A DNA stretch of 41,988 nucleotides. It comes from an uncultured Lentisphaeria bacterium (GTDB lineage: Bacteria > Verrucomicrobiota > Lentisphaeria > Victivallales > Victivallaceae). Position numbers and translations under genes: made by a program. Shown here one piece after another: positions 18,196 to 26,863 of the stretch. The stretch lies in the NCBI GenBank assembly GCA_903863035.1, contig CAIPAT010000028.1, positions 1 to 41,988 on the forward strand. Reading direction: 5' to 3'. The notes under the pieces were generated by a model. It searched no databases and had not been told where the DNA came from. It worked only from the letters and a program-made list of their open reading frames with translations. Within the stretch, counting starts at the first letter, position 1, and every line of letters starts with the position of its first letter.

Positions 18196-18845
18196 TTGCT
18201 TCTATAAATTTTGAAAATTCAATTATCATCCTGTTTGCAGTGACCATGTTTTATGTTGCCATGAGCAGCCGCATGGAAGCCTATATCAAGATGCTGGCGG
18301 CGCAGGGCGCACTGCTGTTTGCAGTTTCAATGCATAGTATTTCCCCCTCAGATTATATTACTTTCTCATTCATCATTTTTGAGACACTGGTACTGAAAAC
18401 AATTGTGATTCCGCTCTATCTGATGAAGCTCATCCGGCGGAATGAGATTCAGCGGGAAGCCAAGCCGTCCATTCCGAACCTTTACTCGCTGATGATCGTC
18501 AGCGCCATTACGGCGGTGGGATTTTTGTTTGCATACTGGCTGACCGGAACCCGCCAGCCGGTCAATCCGCTATTCTTCGGCGGCGCAATTTCCGTGATCC
18601 TCGCCGCGCTGTTCATTATCATGACCCGGAAAAAACTGATAACTCACATCATCGCTTTCATATTTCTGGAAAACGGGATTTTCCTGTTGTCACTTTCTGT
18701 CGCCCAGGAAATGCCGTTTATCGTCAACCTCGGCGTCATGCTGGATATTTTTGCCTGGGTGCTGCTGGCCGGAATCTTCGTAAAAATGATTCAAACCTCG
18801 TTTACCGGTCAGAATATTGATTCATTGAAAGGACTTAGAGACTAA
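18192..18845 (+). CDS. Ehr complex membrane subunit, HyfE-like (copy 1)
   Basis: Small polytopic subunit (217 aa; E. coli HyfE is 216) with about six helices. Its C-terminal half resembles NuoK, with the conserved in-membrane glutamate Glu160 in FIFLENGIFLLS. The region before it, RKKLITHIIAF, matches the HyfE pattern. It starts inside the end of the HyfC-like gene, and the HyfF-like gene begins one base after its stop, so translation is coupled. Confidence 0.88.
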   Translation: MIASINFENSIIILFAVTMFYVAMSSRMEAYIKMLAAQGALLFAVSMHSISPSDYITFSFIIFETLVLKTIVIPLYLMKLIRRNEIQREAKPSIPNLYSLMIVSAITAVGFLFAYWLTGTRQPVNPLFFGGAISVILAALFIIMTRKKLITHIIAFIFLENGIFLLSLSVAQEMPFIVNLGVMLDIFAWVLLAGIFVKMIQTSFTGQNIDSLKGLRD

Positions 18846-18846
18846 A

Positions 18847-20295
18847 ATGACATCCTGGGTGATACCTTTAATACTGATTACTCCGTTAGTGCTGGCGCTG
18901 ACGATTCTGTTTCTTAAGCCGTTGCGCAATCTGCATATATATTTAACGCTGCTGTATTCGGCAATACATCTGGCAGCTTCGATATACCTGATTAATTTTC
19001 AGGAGAGTTTTTCCAATTATTTCAAAGCGGATAGTTTAAACACCATATTTCTGCTGGTATTGTCTGTCGTGTTTATCGCGGTCGCCGTTTACAGTATCAG
19101 TTTTTTCGCGCACAAGGAAGAGGAGAAGCATATTGAGCGAAGCTGGAAGTATCATGTTTTCCTGCTGCTGTTCGTGGCTTCACTGGACGGGATACTGCTC
19201 AGTTCCCATATCGGTATGTTATGGGTATTCCTGGAAGCGTCAACGCTGTTCAGCGCCATGCTGGTTTATTACTATACCGGCAAAAGAGCACTGGAAGCCA
19301 CCTGGAAATATATCTTCATCTGCTCCATTGGAATTTCTTTCGCGTTTATCGGCATTATTCTGCTCTCGATCGGATGTATCGGCGGCAGCGGCGGCGAGAT
19401 CGAACTGTTCTGGCAGTCTCTCAATGTCAATGCTAAACACATAAATCCGTTCTGGCTGAAAATGGCGTTTCCGTTCCTGCTGCTCGGATTCGGCACCAAG
19501 ATGGGACTGGCGCCGATGCAGAACTGGCTGCCGGACGCCTATGCCGAGTCGCCGTCTCCTGCAACCGCGATAATTTCAGCAACTCTGGTGAATGCCGCTT
19601 TTATCGGCGTCCTGCGGGTGCATAAAGTCATGATTATGGCCGGACTGGGGTTCTACTCCAATACTCTGCTGCTGCTGATGGGTTTTATGTCGCTGCTGAT
19701 CCCGGCGGTATTCATCCTGCGGTCTAAAAACTATAAACGCATGCTGGCCTATTCTTCCGTCGAACACATGGGAATTGTCGCAATCGGTACCAGTATCGGC
19801 GGTGTCGGTCTTTTTGCCGCGCTGCTGCATATGATCGGCCATTCGCTGATTAAAGCGGCGTTCTTCCTCAATTCCGGCAATATCTTCTGCCTGTTTCACA
19901 GCAAGCGGATCAAAGACGTGACTGGATTGCTGAAAGTGTCTCCGGCCAATGCCTGGTTGTGGGTGGCGTCATTTGTCGGCATCTGCGCCTTTCCGCCGTT
20001 CGTCACCTTCATCAGCGAGCTGCTTATTATCAAGGAACTGCTGGGAAAAAGCATCATTTTGACGATAATTTTCTGCGTTATGCTGACAGCGATTATTTAC
20101 GGGATTGCCAGAAATGTCATCAGCATGATTTCCGGCGATCCCAGACACGCGGAATCTCATGGGGATGATAAGCTTCCTCTTACCGGTTATGTGCCGCAAA
20201 TCGTACTGCTGGGCATGGCGGTCTGGCTGGGGCTGTATATCCCGTCATTTCTGCTCGACATGCTGAACAATGCCGTAAAGTTTATGGGAGAGTGA
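18847..20295 (+). CDS. Ehr complex antiporter-like subunit, HyfF/NuoN-like (copy 1)
   Basis: Second antiporter-like subunit (482 aa). The conserved charges are Glu130 in LWVFLEASTL, Lys218 in GFGTKMGLAPM and the later lysine in GHSLIKAAFF. The loop after TM7 reads QNWLPDAYAESPSP (225-238), close to the family form. The region RSKNYKRMLAYSSVEHMGIV is typical of HyfF. Only two antiporter-like subunits (this and the HyfB-like one) occur per locus; no HyfD equivalent is present. Confidence 0.9.
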   Translation: MTSWVIPLILITPLVLALTILFLKPLRNLHIYLTLLYSAIHLAASIYLINFQESFSNYFKADSLNTIFLLVLSVVFIAVAVYSISFFAHKEEEKHIERSWKYHVFLLLFVASLDGILLSSHIGMLWVFLEASTLFSAMLVYYYTGKRALEATWKYIFICSIGISFAFIGIILLSIGCIGGSGGEIELFWQSLNVNAKHINPFWLKMAFPFLLLGFGTKMGLAPMQNWLPDAYAESPSPATAIISATLVNAAFIGVLRVHKVMIMAGLGFYSNTLLLLMGFMSLLIPAVFILRSKNYKRMLAYSSVEHMGIVAIGTSIGGVGLFAALLHMIGHSLIKAAFFLNSGNIFCLFHSKRIKDVTGLLKVSPANAWLWVASFVGICAFPPFVTFISELLIIKELLGKSIILTIIFCVMLTAIIYGIARNVISMISGDPRHAESHGDDKLPLTGYVPQIVLLGMAVWLGLYIPSFLLDMLNNAVKFMGE

Positions 20296-20299
20296 AAAT

Positions 20300-21793
20300 A
20301 TGAGCTGGGCAGTCACAAGCAATAATCAAACCATAGACCTGGCCGTGATTCCGGTTAAAACCCCCGCCGAATTGCGCACGGAGATTATCGAGCAATCTCA
20401 GCGCGGAGCACGGCCTGTCGCGTTTTTCGGACAAAAACTCAGTTCCGGGGTGCGCTTGTTTGTAATTATGGCCAATGACCCGCGTTCAGAACTGATGGCT
20501 TCTTCCGCGATATTTGCCGAGTCCGAAAGATCATATCAGGCAATCAGCAATGAAATACCGGCTTTTCAGCTTTTCGAGCGCGAATTTTTTGAAGAAACCG
20601 GCATCAAGCCGGAAGGACATCCGTGGCTTAAGCCGGTCCGCTTCAGCCACAGCCGGGCTGACCAGTCTGCTCGTATGGCTGACTATCCTTTTTTCAGGGT
20701 GGAAGGGGAATCCGTTCATGAGGTTGCGGTCGGACCGGTTCATGCCGGTGTCATTGAACCAGGACATTTCCGTTTCATGTGCAGCGGCGAGAAAGTGCAT
20801 CATCTGGAGATTCAACTGGGGTATCAGCACCGCGGTATTGAACCGATGATGGCTGACGGCAATATCTGGAAAAAACACAAGCTGGTTGAATCCATCACCG
20901 GTGACAGCGCCATTGCCAATTCTCTGGCGTATTCATCGCTGCTGGAAAGCGCTGCCGGAATAGAAGTTTCAGCCCGTGCCACCGCCATCCGGACCCTGGC
21001 GCTTGAATTGGAAAGGGTGGCGCTGCACATGAGCTCGCTTGGCGGACTTTGTGCCGATGTCGGCGACCTGACCGGCAACACGTTTTTCGGGGCTACCCGC
21101 ACTTATGTCATCAATGCGCTGCTGGATATTTGCGGCAGCCGGTTCGGCTGCGGCCTGATTCGTCCCGGCGGCGTCAATTTCAATGTTGACGCTGAATTGT
21201 CGGCTAAACTGCTGAAAACGCTGGAAATGGTCAGGAACAGAGTATTTATCATCGGGGAAAGAACGTTCAACATGCCGGGCGTACTCAGCCGTTTTCAGCA
21301 TACCGGTATCGTTGACGCTAAAACTGCCGAGAAGATCAATATGGTGGGTATTACCGCCAGGGCTTCCGGTCTGAAACGTGATATCCGCGCCGATCACCCG
21401 TTCGGCTTTTACCGGCTTTATCCGGCCTACAAGCTCACTCTGGATTCGGGGGATGTTTTTGCCCGTGCCTATATGCGCTACCTTGAAGCCAAGCGTTCTC
21501 TGGGATATCTGATTGACCTGTTGAGCGGATTGCCGCCCGGTACTGAATTGATTACGGACCGCGGCAGCCTGAAGCCGGACAGCATGACCGTATCCATGGT
21601 TGAAGGGCCTCGCGGTGAGCTGGTGCATGTCATGCTTTCCGGAGCAAACGGTGAAGTTGTCCGGTATAAGCTCAAGGATCCCTCTTTCAACAACTGGTTC
21701 GCGCTGGCGCTGGCGGTCAGAGGCGAAGGCGTCAGCGATTTTCCGATCTGCAATAAGAGCTTTGATCTTTCATACTGCGGCTATGACCTTTAA
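20300..21793 (+). CDS. Ehr complex large subunit, HycE/NuoCD-like, no NiFe ligands (copy 1)
   Basis: A 497-aa fusion of a NuoC-like domain (about 1-125) and a hydrogenase-large-subunit/NuoD-like domain. The signature HEVAVGPVHAGVIEPGHFRF (140-159) is nearly that of HycE. The first NiFe motif, RxCGxC in hydrogenases, reads ESITGDS: Thr200 and Ser203 replace both cysteines. The C-terminal DPCxxC motif reads DLSYCG: Ser491 and Gly494 replace both cysteines (Cys493 is off-register). The chain ends at residue 497, where hydrogenases end after protease processing, so there is no cleavable tail. The retained fold but absent cofactor site defines an Ehr-type subunit. It follows the HyfF-like gene by 4 nt. 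Confidence 0.93.
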   Translation: MSWAVTSNNQTIDLAVIPVKTPAELRTEIIEQSQRGARPVAFFGQKLSSGVRLFVIMANDPRSELMASSAIFAESERSYQAISNEIPAFQLFEREFFEETGIKPEGHPWLKPVRFSHSRADQSARMADYPFFRVEGESVHEVAVGPVHAGVIEPGHFRFMCSGEKVHHLEIQLGYQHRGIEPMMADGNIWKKHKLVESITGDSAIANSLAYSSLLESAAGIEVSARATAIRTLALELERVALHMSSLGGLCADVGDLTGNTFFGATRTYVINALLDICGSRFGCGLIRPGGVNFNVDAELSAKLLKTLEMVRNRVFIIGERTFNMPGVLSRFQHTGIVDAKTAEKINMVGITARASGLKRDIRADHPFGFYRLYPAYKLTLDSGDVFARAYMRYLEAKRSLGYLIDLLSGLPPGTELITDRGSLKPDSMTVSMVEGPRGELVHVMLSGANGEVVRYKLKDPSFNNWFALALAVRGEGVSDFPICNKSFDLSYCGYDL

Positions 21794-21805
21794 GGAGATA
21801 GTGAA

Positions 21806-22561
21806 ATGTTCGATTCCATAAAAGTTAGAATTAAACAGGGAAAACAATATATCCCTGATGTCAAAAGAGCTGAAGTCAATCCTAAATTCAGAGGTTTCCC
21901 CCAGCTTAATGATAAAACATGCACGTATTGCGGCAGCTGTGCCGATGTCTGTCCGACCGGGGCAGTTACAAACCATCCGCTTAAAATTGATTTAGGCAAA
22001 TGCACATTCTGCGGCGACTGTCAGCGCGCGTGCCAAAGCCAGTCCATTGTGTTCACCAACTTCCATAAAATGGCGGCAGACAGGCGGGAAACATTGATCG
22101 TCGATCACAATACCGACCGGCATCTGTATACGTTTGACGCAGTGAAAGCCAACCATGAAATCAAGCGGTTGTTCGGACGTTCCCTGAAACTCCGTTCCGT
22201 GTCCGCCGGCGGTTGCAACGCCTGTGAACTTGAACTCAATGCCTGTTCCAATGTGAATTTTGATATGACCCGTTTCGGGATTGAGATCGTGGCGTCGCCG
22301 CGCCATGCCGACGGCATTGTGATTACCGGCCCGGTTTCAGAAAATATGGCCTGCGCGCTGGAAGACACGCTGCAGGCTGTGCCCAGTCCGCGAATCGTCA
22401 TCGTCATGGGCACCTGCGCCATCAGCGGCGGGGTATTCCAAAATTCTCCGGCGCTTAACCGCAATTTTTTCGACAAATACAAGGTTGATTTGTATATTCC
22501 CGGCTGTCCGGTGCATCCGCTGACTTTCATCAATGGCGTTCTCCGCCTGCTCGGCAGATAA
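21806..22561 (+). CDS. Ehr complex small subunit: ferredoxin domain plus HycG/NuoB-like domain (copy 1)
   Basis: Iron-sulfur protein (251 aa) on the cytoplasmic arm. Residues 35-80 are a two-[4Fe-4S] ferredoxin module: Cys39/42/45/49 and Cys66/69/72/76. Residues about 125-251 are the NuoB/HycG module with the proximal-cluster cysteines Cys137 and Cys140 (GGCNACELE), Cys204 (GTCAISGG) and Cys234 (IPGCPVHP). E. coli makes these two modules as separate proteins (HycF and HycG); here one chain carries both. AAGGAG precedes the start. It is the last gene of the first cassette; no clear terminator follows. Confidence 0.92.
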   Translation: MFDSIKVRIKQGKQYIPDVKRAEVNPKFRGFPQLNDKTCTYCGSCADVCPTGAVTNHPLKIDLGKCTFCGDCQRACQSQSIVFTNFHKMAADRRETLIVDHNTDRHLYTFDAVKANHEIKRLFGRSLKLRSVSAGGCNACELELNACSNVNFDMTRFGIEIVASPRHADGIVITGPVSENMACALEDTLQAVPSPRIVIVMGTCAISGGVFQNSPALNRNFFDKYKVDLYIPGCPVHPLTFINGVLRLLGR

Positions 22562-22695
22562 TGATTTCTTTTATATTTTATGCTTTTTAGCGCGAACCAT
22601 CAAACTGCTATATTTTCACATTTACCTGTAGATGACAAGAGTATATCATGTCGCAATCTTGTTAAGTATTGTTTTAATTTTCAGGCAATACCGGC

Positions 22696-22724
22696 TTGCA
22701 AAATGACATACAATGACATATAGT
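22696..22724 (+). promoter_or_regulatory. Promoter of the GntR regulator gene with direct-repeat operator
   Basis: TTGCAA (22696-22701) and TATAGT (22719-22724) are separated by 17 bp. The spacer is almost filled by two copies of AATGACATA (22702-22710 and 22712-22720), a 10-bp period direct repeat. A repressor bound there would block RNA polymerase, so autoregulation by the downstream GntR protein is plausible. The remainder of 22562-22695 shows no gene. Confidence 0.5.
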
Positions 22725-22756
22725 ATTAACAATGGATGCCAATAATTGGAAATTTA

Positions 22757-23806
22757 ATGATGAAATTAATAACCGCACCGCCGAAGTCACAACAGATTGC
22801 GGATTTTATCCGTAAGGAAATCCGCAGCCGGCGTTTACTGCCGGGAGAGCGACTGGAGAGCATTCGCGCGCTGGCGGAAAAATTCAACGTGGGCCGTCAG
22901 GTGGTTTTGTCGGCATTCGCAATCCTTGTCAATGAAGAGCTGCTGAATGCGGAAGTGGGGCGGGGAACGTTTGTTAATCCGATATTGCCCGGGTGCGGAG
23001 ATGTACACCGGATCGGTTTGTTTATTCAGCAGCACAGTCTTGATTCAGTATTTAACCGGAATGTTCTGGCCGGGGTGAACAGTGCGACGGAAGAGCTTGG
23101 CATTGAACTTGTCTGGACATTATCCAACAAGAGCCAGCGGCTTGCTGAATGGAGTAATTTTCAACGGCTGGGAGGGCTTCTGCTGACCGGCTCGATAGAC
23201 AGCCAGTTAATGGCGGAAGCGGAGAATACCGGTCTGCCGTTTATTGTTGTCGGGAATTATGATCTCGGTCCGGAAATAAATAGTGTGGAGTCGGATTTGT
23301 CCGGCAATATGGAGCTTCTGCTTGGCTCTGTTGCGAAAAAATACCGTTACAACACTCTCGGGGCGATATTGAGCTCAACCGCTCTTGTGTCCAACCGGCA
23401 GTTGACGGCTGGCATAAAATCAGGATTAAAGCAGCTGGGTAAACCGTTTATCGCGGATTTCATCGTTCACTCAGAAACCGAGAACGGTTATGACGGGTTT
23501 GCTTTTCTGATGGAAAAGTGTTCCTCATATCCAGATTTTGTATTTGTGACGGAACAGGCTTATCCGGGGGTTGCTAAATATATTTTCAAGCATCATCTGG
23601 CCGAAACTGGCAGACCGAAAATAATCACTACGGTTTCAGATGCCAATACGATATTGTATCCTGAACTGATTACGGTAACTTTGAACGGCTCCGGCAGGCG
23701 GTTCGGTATTATCGGGGTGCAGGAGCTGGTTAAAATAATTAAAGGCGAGGCTGTGCCGCCGGTCAAATTGATTTTAAAGGCTGATTCAAGTTTTATTCAG
23801 CAGTGA
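22757..23806 (+). CDS. GntR-type transcriptional regulator with LacI-like sugar-binding domain
   Basis: One-component regulator (about 349 aa). An N-terminal GntR winged helix (residues about 5-72: QQIADFIRKEIRSRRLLPGE, then AEKFNVGRQVVLSAFAIL) is joined to a periplasmic-binding-protein-like sensor (about 80-345), as in AraR-type regulators that respond to sugars. ATG 22757 is chosen because GGAA precedes it and the promoter places the transcript start near 22731; ATG 22736 would leave almost no leader and ATG 22760 is equally possible. It precedes a Gfo/Idh oxidoreductase and a ceramidase-like gene on the same strand, the probable targets. Confidence 0.85.
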   Translation: MMKLITAPPKSQQIADFIRKEIRSRRLLPGERLESIRALAEKFNVGRQVVLSAFAILVNEELLNAEVGRGTFVNPILPGCGDVHRIGLFIQQHSLDSVFNRNVLAGVNSATEELGIELVWTLSNKSQRLAEWSNFQRLGGLLLTGSIDSQLMAEAENTGLPFIVVGNYDLGPEINSVESDLSGNMELLLGSVAKKYRYNTLGAILSSTALVSNRQLTAGIKSGLKQLGKPFIADFIVHSETENGYDGFAFLMEKCSSYPDFVFVTEQAYPGVAKYIFKHHLAETGRPKIITTVSDANTILYPELITVTLNGSGRRFGIIGVQELVKIIKGEAVPPVKLILKADSSFIQQ

Positions 23807-23945
23807 ATAAGTCTAAAATACCGGGAAGTCAGTAGTCAAGACAGGTAATGGAAGGCGGAATTCAGAAGACAGCAACGGCGGAGCGGTATTGATAGCGAAC
23901 CAGTATAAAGCAAAGATACAACCATAAATTTTCAAGGAGAACAAA

Positions 23946-25229
23946 ATGAGCAGACAGATTAATCTCGCCTTGATTGGCGCAGGCAACCGCGGACAGGGAA
24001 TTTTCGGAAAATATGCATTGGACATGCCCCACCGGGCGAAGTTTACCGCCGTGGTCGAACCGGACAACGAGAAACGTGATTTTTTTGTGAAGAATCACCA
24101 TATTTCTGCAGAACGGGTATTTACCAGTTATGAAGACTTCTTTAATGCCGGACTCAAAGACATCGAAGGGGCAGTAATCGCCACTCTTGAAGATGAGCGG
24201 ATTCAGCCGATACTCAAAGCAATGGGGAAGGGCTATCATATTCTTGTCGAAAAACCGCTGTGCACCAATGCCGCCGAGCTGATCAATCTGTACGATGCGA
24301 CGAAAAACTATGCCGGTATTCTGATCGTCTGCCACCAGATGCGGCTCACCCCCATTTACCGGACGATCAAAAGCCTGATTGATTCAGGGAAGTATGGAGA
24401 AATCGTCTGCATCCAGCACAGCGAGAATTTATCCTACTCGCACATGGCGCATTCTTTCGTCCGCGGGTTCTTCAATTCATCGCGGCTCACGCCGATGCTG
24501 CTGGCCAAATCCTGCCACGACATGGACCTGCTGGCCCATCTGATCCGCGGGAAAGCGAGAAAAATCGCGTCTTTCGGATCGCTCAAGCACTTCCGCAAGG
24601 AAAACTGCCCGGAAGGAGCTCCGAAATTCTGTCTGGATGGCTGTAAACATTATCATACCTGTCCTTACCATGTCCTGAAATTATATTTCGAACCGGATAC
24701 CGATCAGGCGTACCTGCGGCAGATGGGCGTGATTAAAGACAAAGACCAGTTGATGGAACTGTTGAAGAAAAACCGCTTCGGCAGATGCGTTTTTCAGACG
24801 GATAATGACGTGGTGGATAATCAGACGGTGCAGATTGAGTTTGAGGACGATATCCATGTGGCATTCACGATGTGCGGTCATAACGGCACCGAACGGCGCA
24901 TGACTAAAATCAGTATGACCAACGGCGAAATCGAATATGACGGACTCAGTAACGCAATTAAGGTTCATTCGTTCGAACCGTTATTGGAAGAGACGATCAA
25001 AGTCCATACCGCCGGAACTCACGGCGGCGGCGACCGCGCGATCATGGACAACTTCATTGACGCGATTGAATCCGGAGACAAATCAATTCTGTTGACGCCG
25101 ATCAAAGACTCGCTGGAAGGACATCTGATGGTTTTCGCCGCCGAGGAATCCAGAGCTTCCGGCACAATTGTCGGCCTGAAAGAATATGAAGATAAAATCC
25201 GCAAGGCCGGCTGCTCTGCTGCAAAATAA
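23946..25229 (+). CDS. Gfo/Idh/MocA family oxidoreductase (cysteine-motif type), first copy
   Basis: NAD(P)-dependent dehydrogenase-type protein (427 aa) probably acting on a sugar, inositol or sugar acid. The nucleotide-binding fold starts at ALIGAGNRGQGIFG (8-21), the family EKP motif is at 102-104, and a catalytic-type segment is KSCHDMDLL (188-196). A four-cysteine insert (Cys221, 229, 233, 239; KFCLDGCKHYHTCPY) follows. It is a feature of one Gfo/Idh subgroup and looks like a structural metal site, which is inference. AAGGAGAACAAA precedes the start. No signal peptide is present. It is followed by the ceramidase-like gene after 28 nt. Confidence 0.85.
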   Translation: MSRQINLALIGAGNRGQGIFGKYALDMPHRAKFTAVVEPDNEKRDFFVKNHHISAERVFTSYEDFFNAGLKDIEGAVIATLEDERIQPILKAMGKGYHILVEKPLCTNAAELINLYDATKNYAGILIVCHQMRLTPIYRTIKSLIDSGKYGEIVCIQHSENLSYSHMAHSFVRGFFNSSRLTPMLLAKSCHDMDLLAHLIRGKARKIASFGSLKHFRKENCPEGAPKFCLDGCKHYHTCPYHVLKLYFEPDTDQAYLRQMGVIKDKDQLMELLKKNRFGRCVFQTDNDVVDNQTVQIEFEDDIHVAFTMCGHNGTERRMTKISMTNGEIEYDGLSNAIKVHSFEPLLEETIKVHTAGTHGGGDRAIMDNFIDAIESGDKSILLTPIKDSLEGHLMVFAAEESRASGTIVGLKEYEDKIRKAGCSAAK

Positions 25230-25257
25230 CGCGGCTGATATGTAAAGGGAATTTATC

Positions 25258-26631
25258 ATGGGTAAAGAATTATTCTTTGGAGTCGGCCGGAGATGCATAA
25301 ATCCCGAAATGCCGGTATCGCTGGCCGGATATTTCAATATCCGGATGTTGGACGGAATCCTGGATGATATTGAGGTTCGCGCCCTGGTTTTGAAACAGGG
25401 TGAACAATATTCCGCGATCGTGCAGTTCGACCTGGTTACGGTCTCACAGGAACTGGCTGATGCGGTTTATCGGCAGCTCGCAGACTTGAAAGCGATTGCC
25501 AGGGATAATATGATCTTGACTGCGACTCACTCGCATACCGCCCCCTGCGTAAGGAGTGACGTTCCGGGCAGTCATCCGGAATATGTGCCGTTCGCGGCTG
25601 CAAAAGCGGCGGAAGCCGTTCGAGAGGCGTTAGGTAATATGCATCCAGGAGAGCTGCTTACCGGACTTGTCAGGGATAACCGTTTCTGCTTCAATCGCCG
25701 CTACTGGATGAAGGACGGCACCGTTATGACCAATCCCGGCAAGCTGAATCCTGACATTACCCGTCCTGAAGGCGAAGTAGATTATGAAATTCCGCTTATC
25801 GGGATAAAAGAGGGCGGAGAGTTAAAAGTCCTGATCGCCAATATTGTTAATCACTCCGATACCATCGGCGGGAGTAAAGTTTCGGCTGACTGGCCTGGTT
25901 TTTTCATTAGCCGAGTCCAGGCGGCGCTCGGAAAATGCTCAATGGTTATCCCGCTGATCGGGGCGTCCGGCAACATCAATCATTTTGATGTCAGCACAGA
26001 AATGGATCAGACGTGTTACCGGGAAGCCGAAAGAATCGGTTGCGGTTACGCCGAAACGGTAGTTAAAGCGCTAACTCAGCTGGTTCCAGTCGGTGAATTC
26101 ACGCTGAAAACAAAAAATACTGAAGTCATTTGCGGTCCCAGAGAGATTCAGCCGGAGGAACTCGCAGAGGCAAATTTCGTGCTTGAAAAATATAAAGATA
26201 TTCCAGATCCAACTAACGGCGGAACGTTAACTTCCGAAGACCTGGCCAGAAAAGCTCCGGCTGCATTAAAATTTTTTGCCCGGAGTCTGCTTAGTGTTGC
26301 CGGCGACCAGAGTCCCAGGGTATTTAATCTTGTCGGGATTTTTCTGGGCAGATGCTGCATTGTTTCGCTGCCGGTAGAACCTTTTGTGGAGATTGGTTTA
26401 CAAATCAAAAAAGGAATTTTCGCAGAATATAACGCCATGGTGGTTTCACATTCAAACGGCATTGGCAGTCCGGGCGATGGCAGCAGTAACAGGTATGGAC
26501 GTGCCAGCGGCGGCTACATCCCGAATGCCTGGAACTATGGCCGCGGCGGTTATGAAACCACGCCGCGCTCAAACTCGTTCTCGGTTAAAACCGCGGACAT
26601 GCTGCTTGACGCATGGCGTGAAATGGCTTGA
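25258..26631 (+). CDS. Neutral/alkaline ceramidase-fold protein, cytoplasmic
   Basis: A 457-aa protein resembling the N-terminal catalytic domain of neutral/alkaline non-lysosomal ceramidases. The metal-binding motif is ILTATHSHTAP with His91 and His93, a later ligand candidate lies in NIVNHSDTIGG, and GASGNINHFDV matches the family's active-site stretch. There is no signal peptide and no C-terminal ceramidase domain. Bacterial proteins of this kind next to Gfo/Idh genes are more likely hydrolases of glycosides or amides than true ceramidases; the substrate is unknown. AAAGGGAATTTATC precedes the start; probable operon with the upstream oxidoreductase. Confidence 0.75.
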   Translation: MGKELFFGVGRRCINPEMPVSLAGYFNIRMLDGILDDIEVRALVLKQGEQYSAIVQFDLVTVSQELADAVYRQLADLKAIARDNMILTATHSHTAPCVRSDVPGSHPEYVPFAAAKAAEAVREALGNMHPGELLTGLVRDNRFCFNRRYWMKDGTVMTNPGKLNPDITRPEGEVDYEIPLIGIKEGGELKVLIANIVNHSDTIGGSKVSADWPGFFISRVQAALGKCSMVIPLIGASGNINHFDVSTEMDQTCYREAERIGCGYAETVVKALTQLVPVGEFTLKTKNTEVICGPREIQPEELAEANFVLEKYKDIPDPTNGGTLTSEDLARKAPAALKFFARSLLSVAGDQSPRVFNLVGIFLGRCCIVSLPVEPFVEIGLQIKKGIFAEYNAMVVSHSNGIGSPGDGSSNRYGRASGGYIPNAWNYGRGGYETTPRSNSFSVKTADMLLDAWREMA

Positions 26632-26760
26632 TTCACGGATGTTTTAGCCAGAGCCGCCAATTCCGGGTAAAAGCGTATAATGAAACTTTCTATGACTTTG
26701 CGAGCGGCTCATGTTGCAATCCTTTGAATACTGAAATATAGTACTCTAACGTTTCGGAAG

Positions 26761-26786
26761 GGGACTGTGGACTGTTTGCCAGTCCC
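26761..26786 (+). other. Hairpin upstream of Ehr locus 2
   Basis: GGGACTG (26761-26767) pairs with CAGTCCC (26780-26786) around a 12-base loop. T-rich but not uniform sequence follows (GAATATTTTAGG). It may terminate the ceramidase transcript or lie in a control region of the second Ehr locus. Nothing gene-like is seen between 26632 and 26863. Confidence 0.45.
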
Positions 26787-26812
26787 TGAATATTTTAGGA
26801 CATATAATATAC

Positions 26813-26818
26813 TTATTA
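26813..26818 (+). promoter_or_regulatory. Putative -10 of the second Ehr locus
   Basis: TATAAT stands 45 bases before the ATG at 26864. No matching -35 is obvious. As in locus 1, no Shine-Dalgarno sequence lies just before the regulator's ATG (AAAAAATCAATAA). The short block TTTGAATACTGAAATAT upstream (about 26724-26740) resembles TTTGAAAAATACTGAAAAAT upstream of locus 1 (about 14513-14532) and could be a shared operator. Confidence 0.35.
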
Positions 26819-26863
26819 AGGATAATCGCGCTCCTGTCAGCAACGCTATTAAAAAATCAATAA

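Noticed and set aside
15285..22561. Functional hydrogen-evolving hydrogenase (Hyc/Hyf or Ech)
   Set aside because: All four NiFe cysteines are missing and no formate dehydrogenase, Hyp or HycI genes are in the window.
15285..22561. Ordinary complex I or Mrp antiporter fragment
   Set aside because: HyfB-type C-terminal signature, HyfE-like subunit and HycE-type GPVHAGVIEPGHFRF motif indicate group 4 hydrogenase relatives; NuoEFG, NuoJ and MrpB-G are absent.
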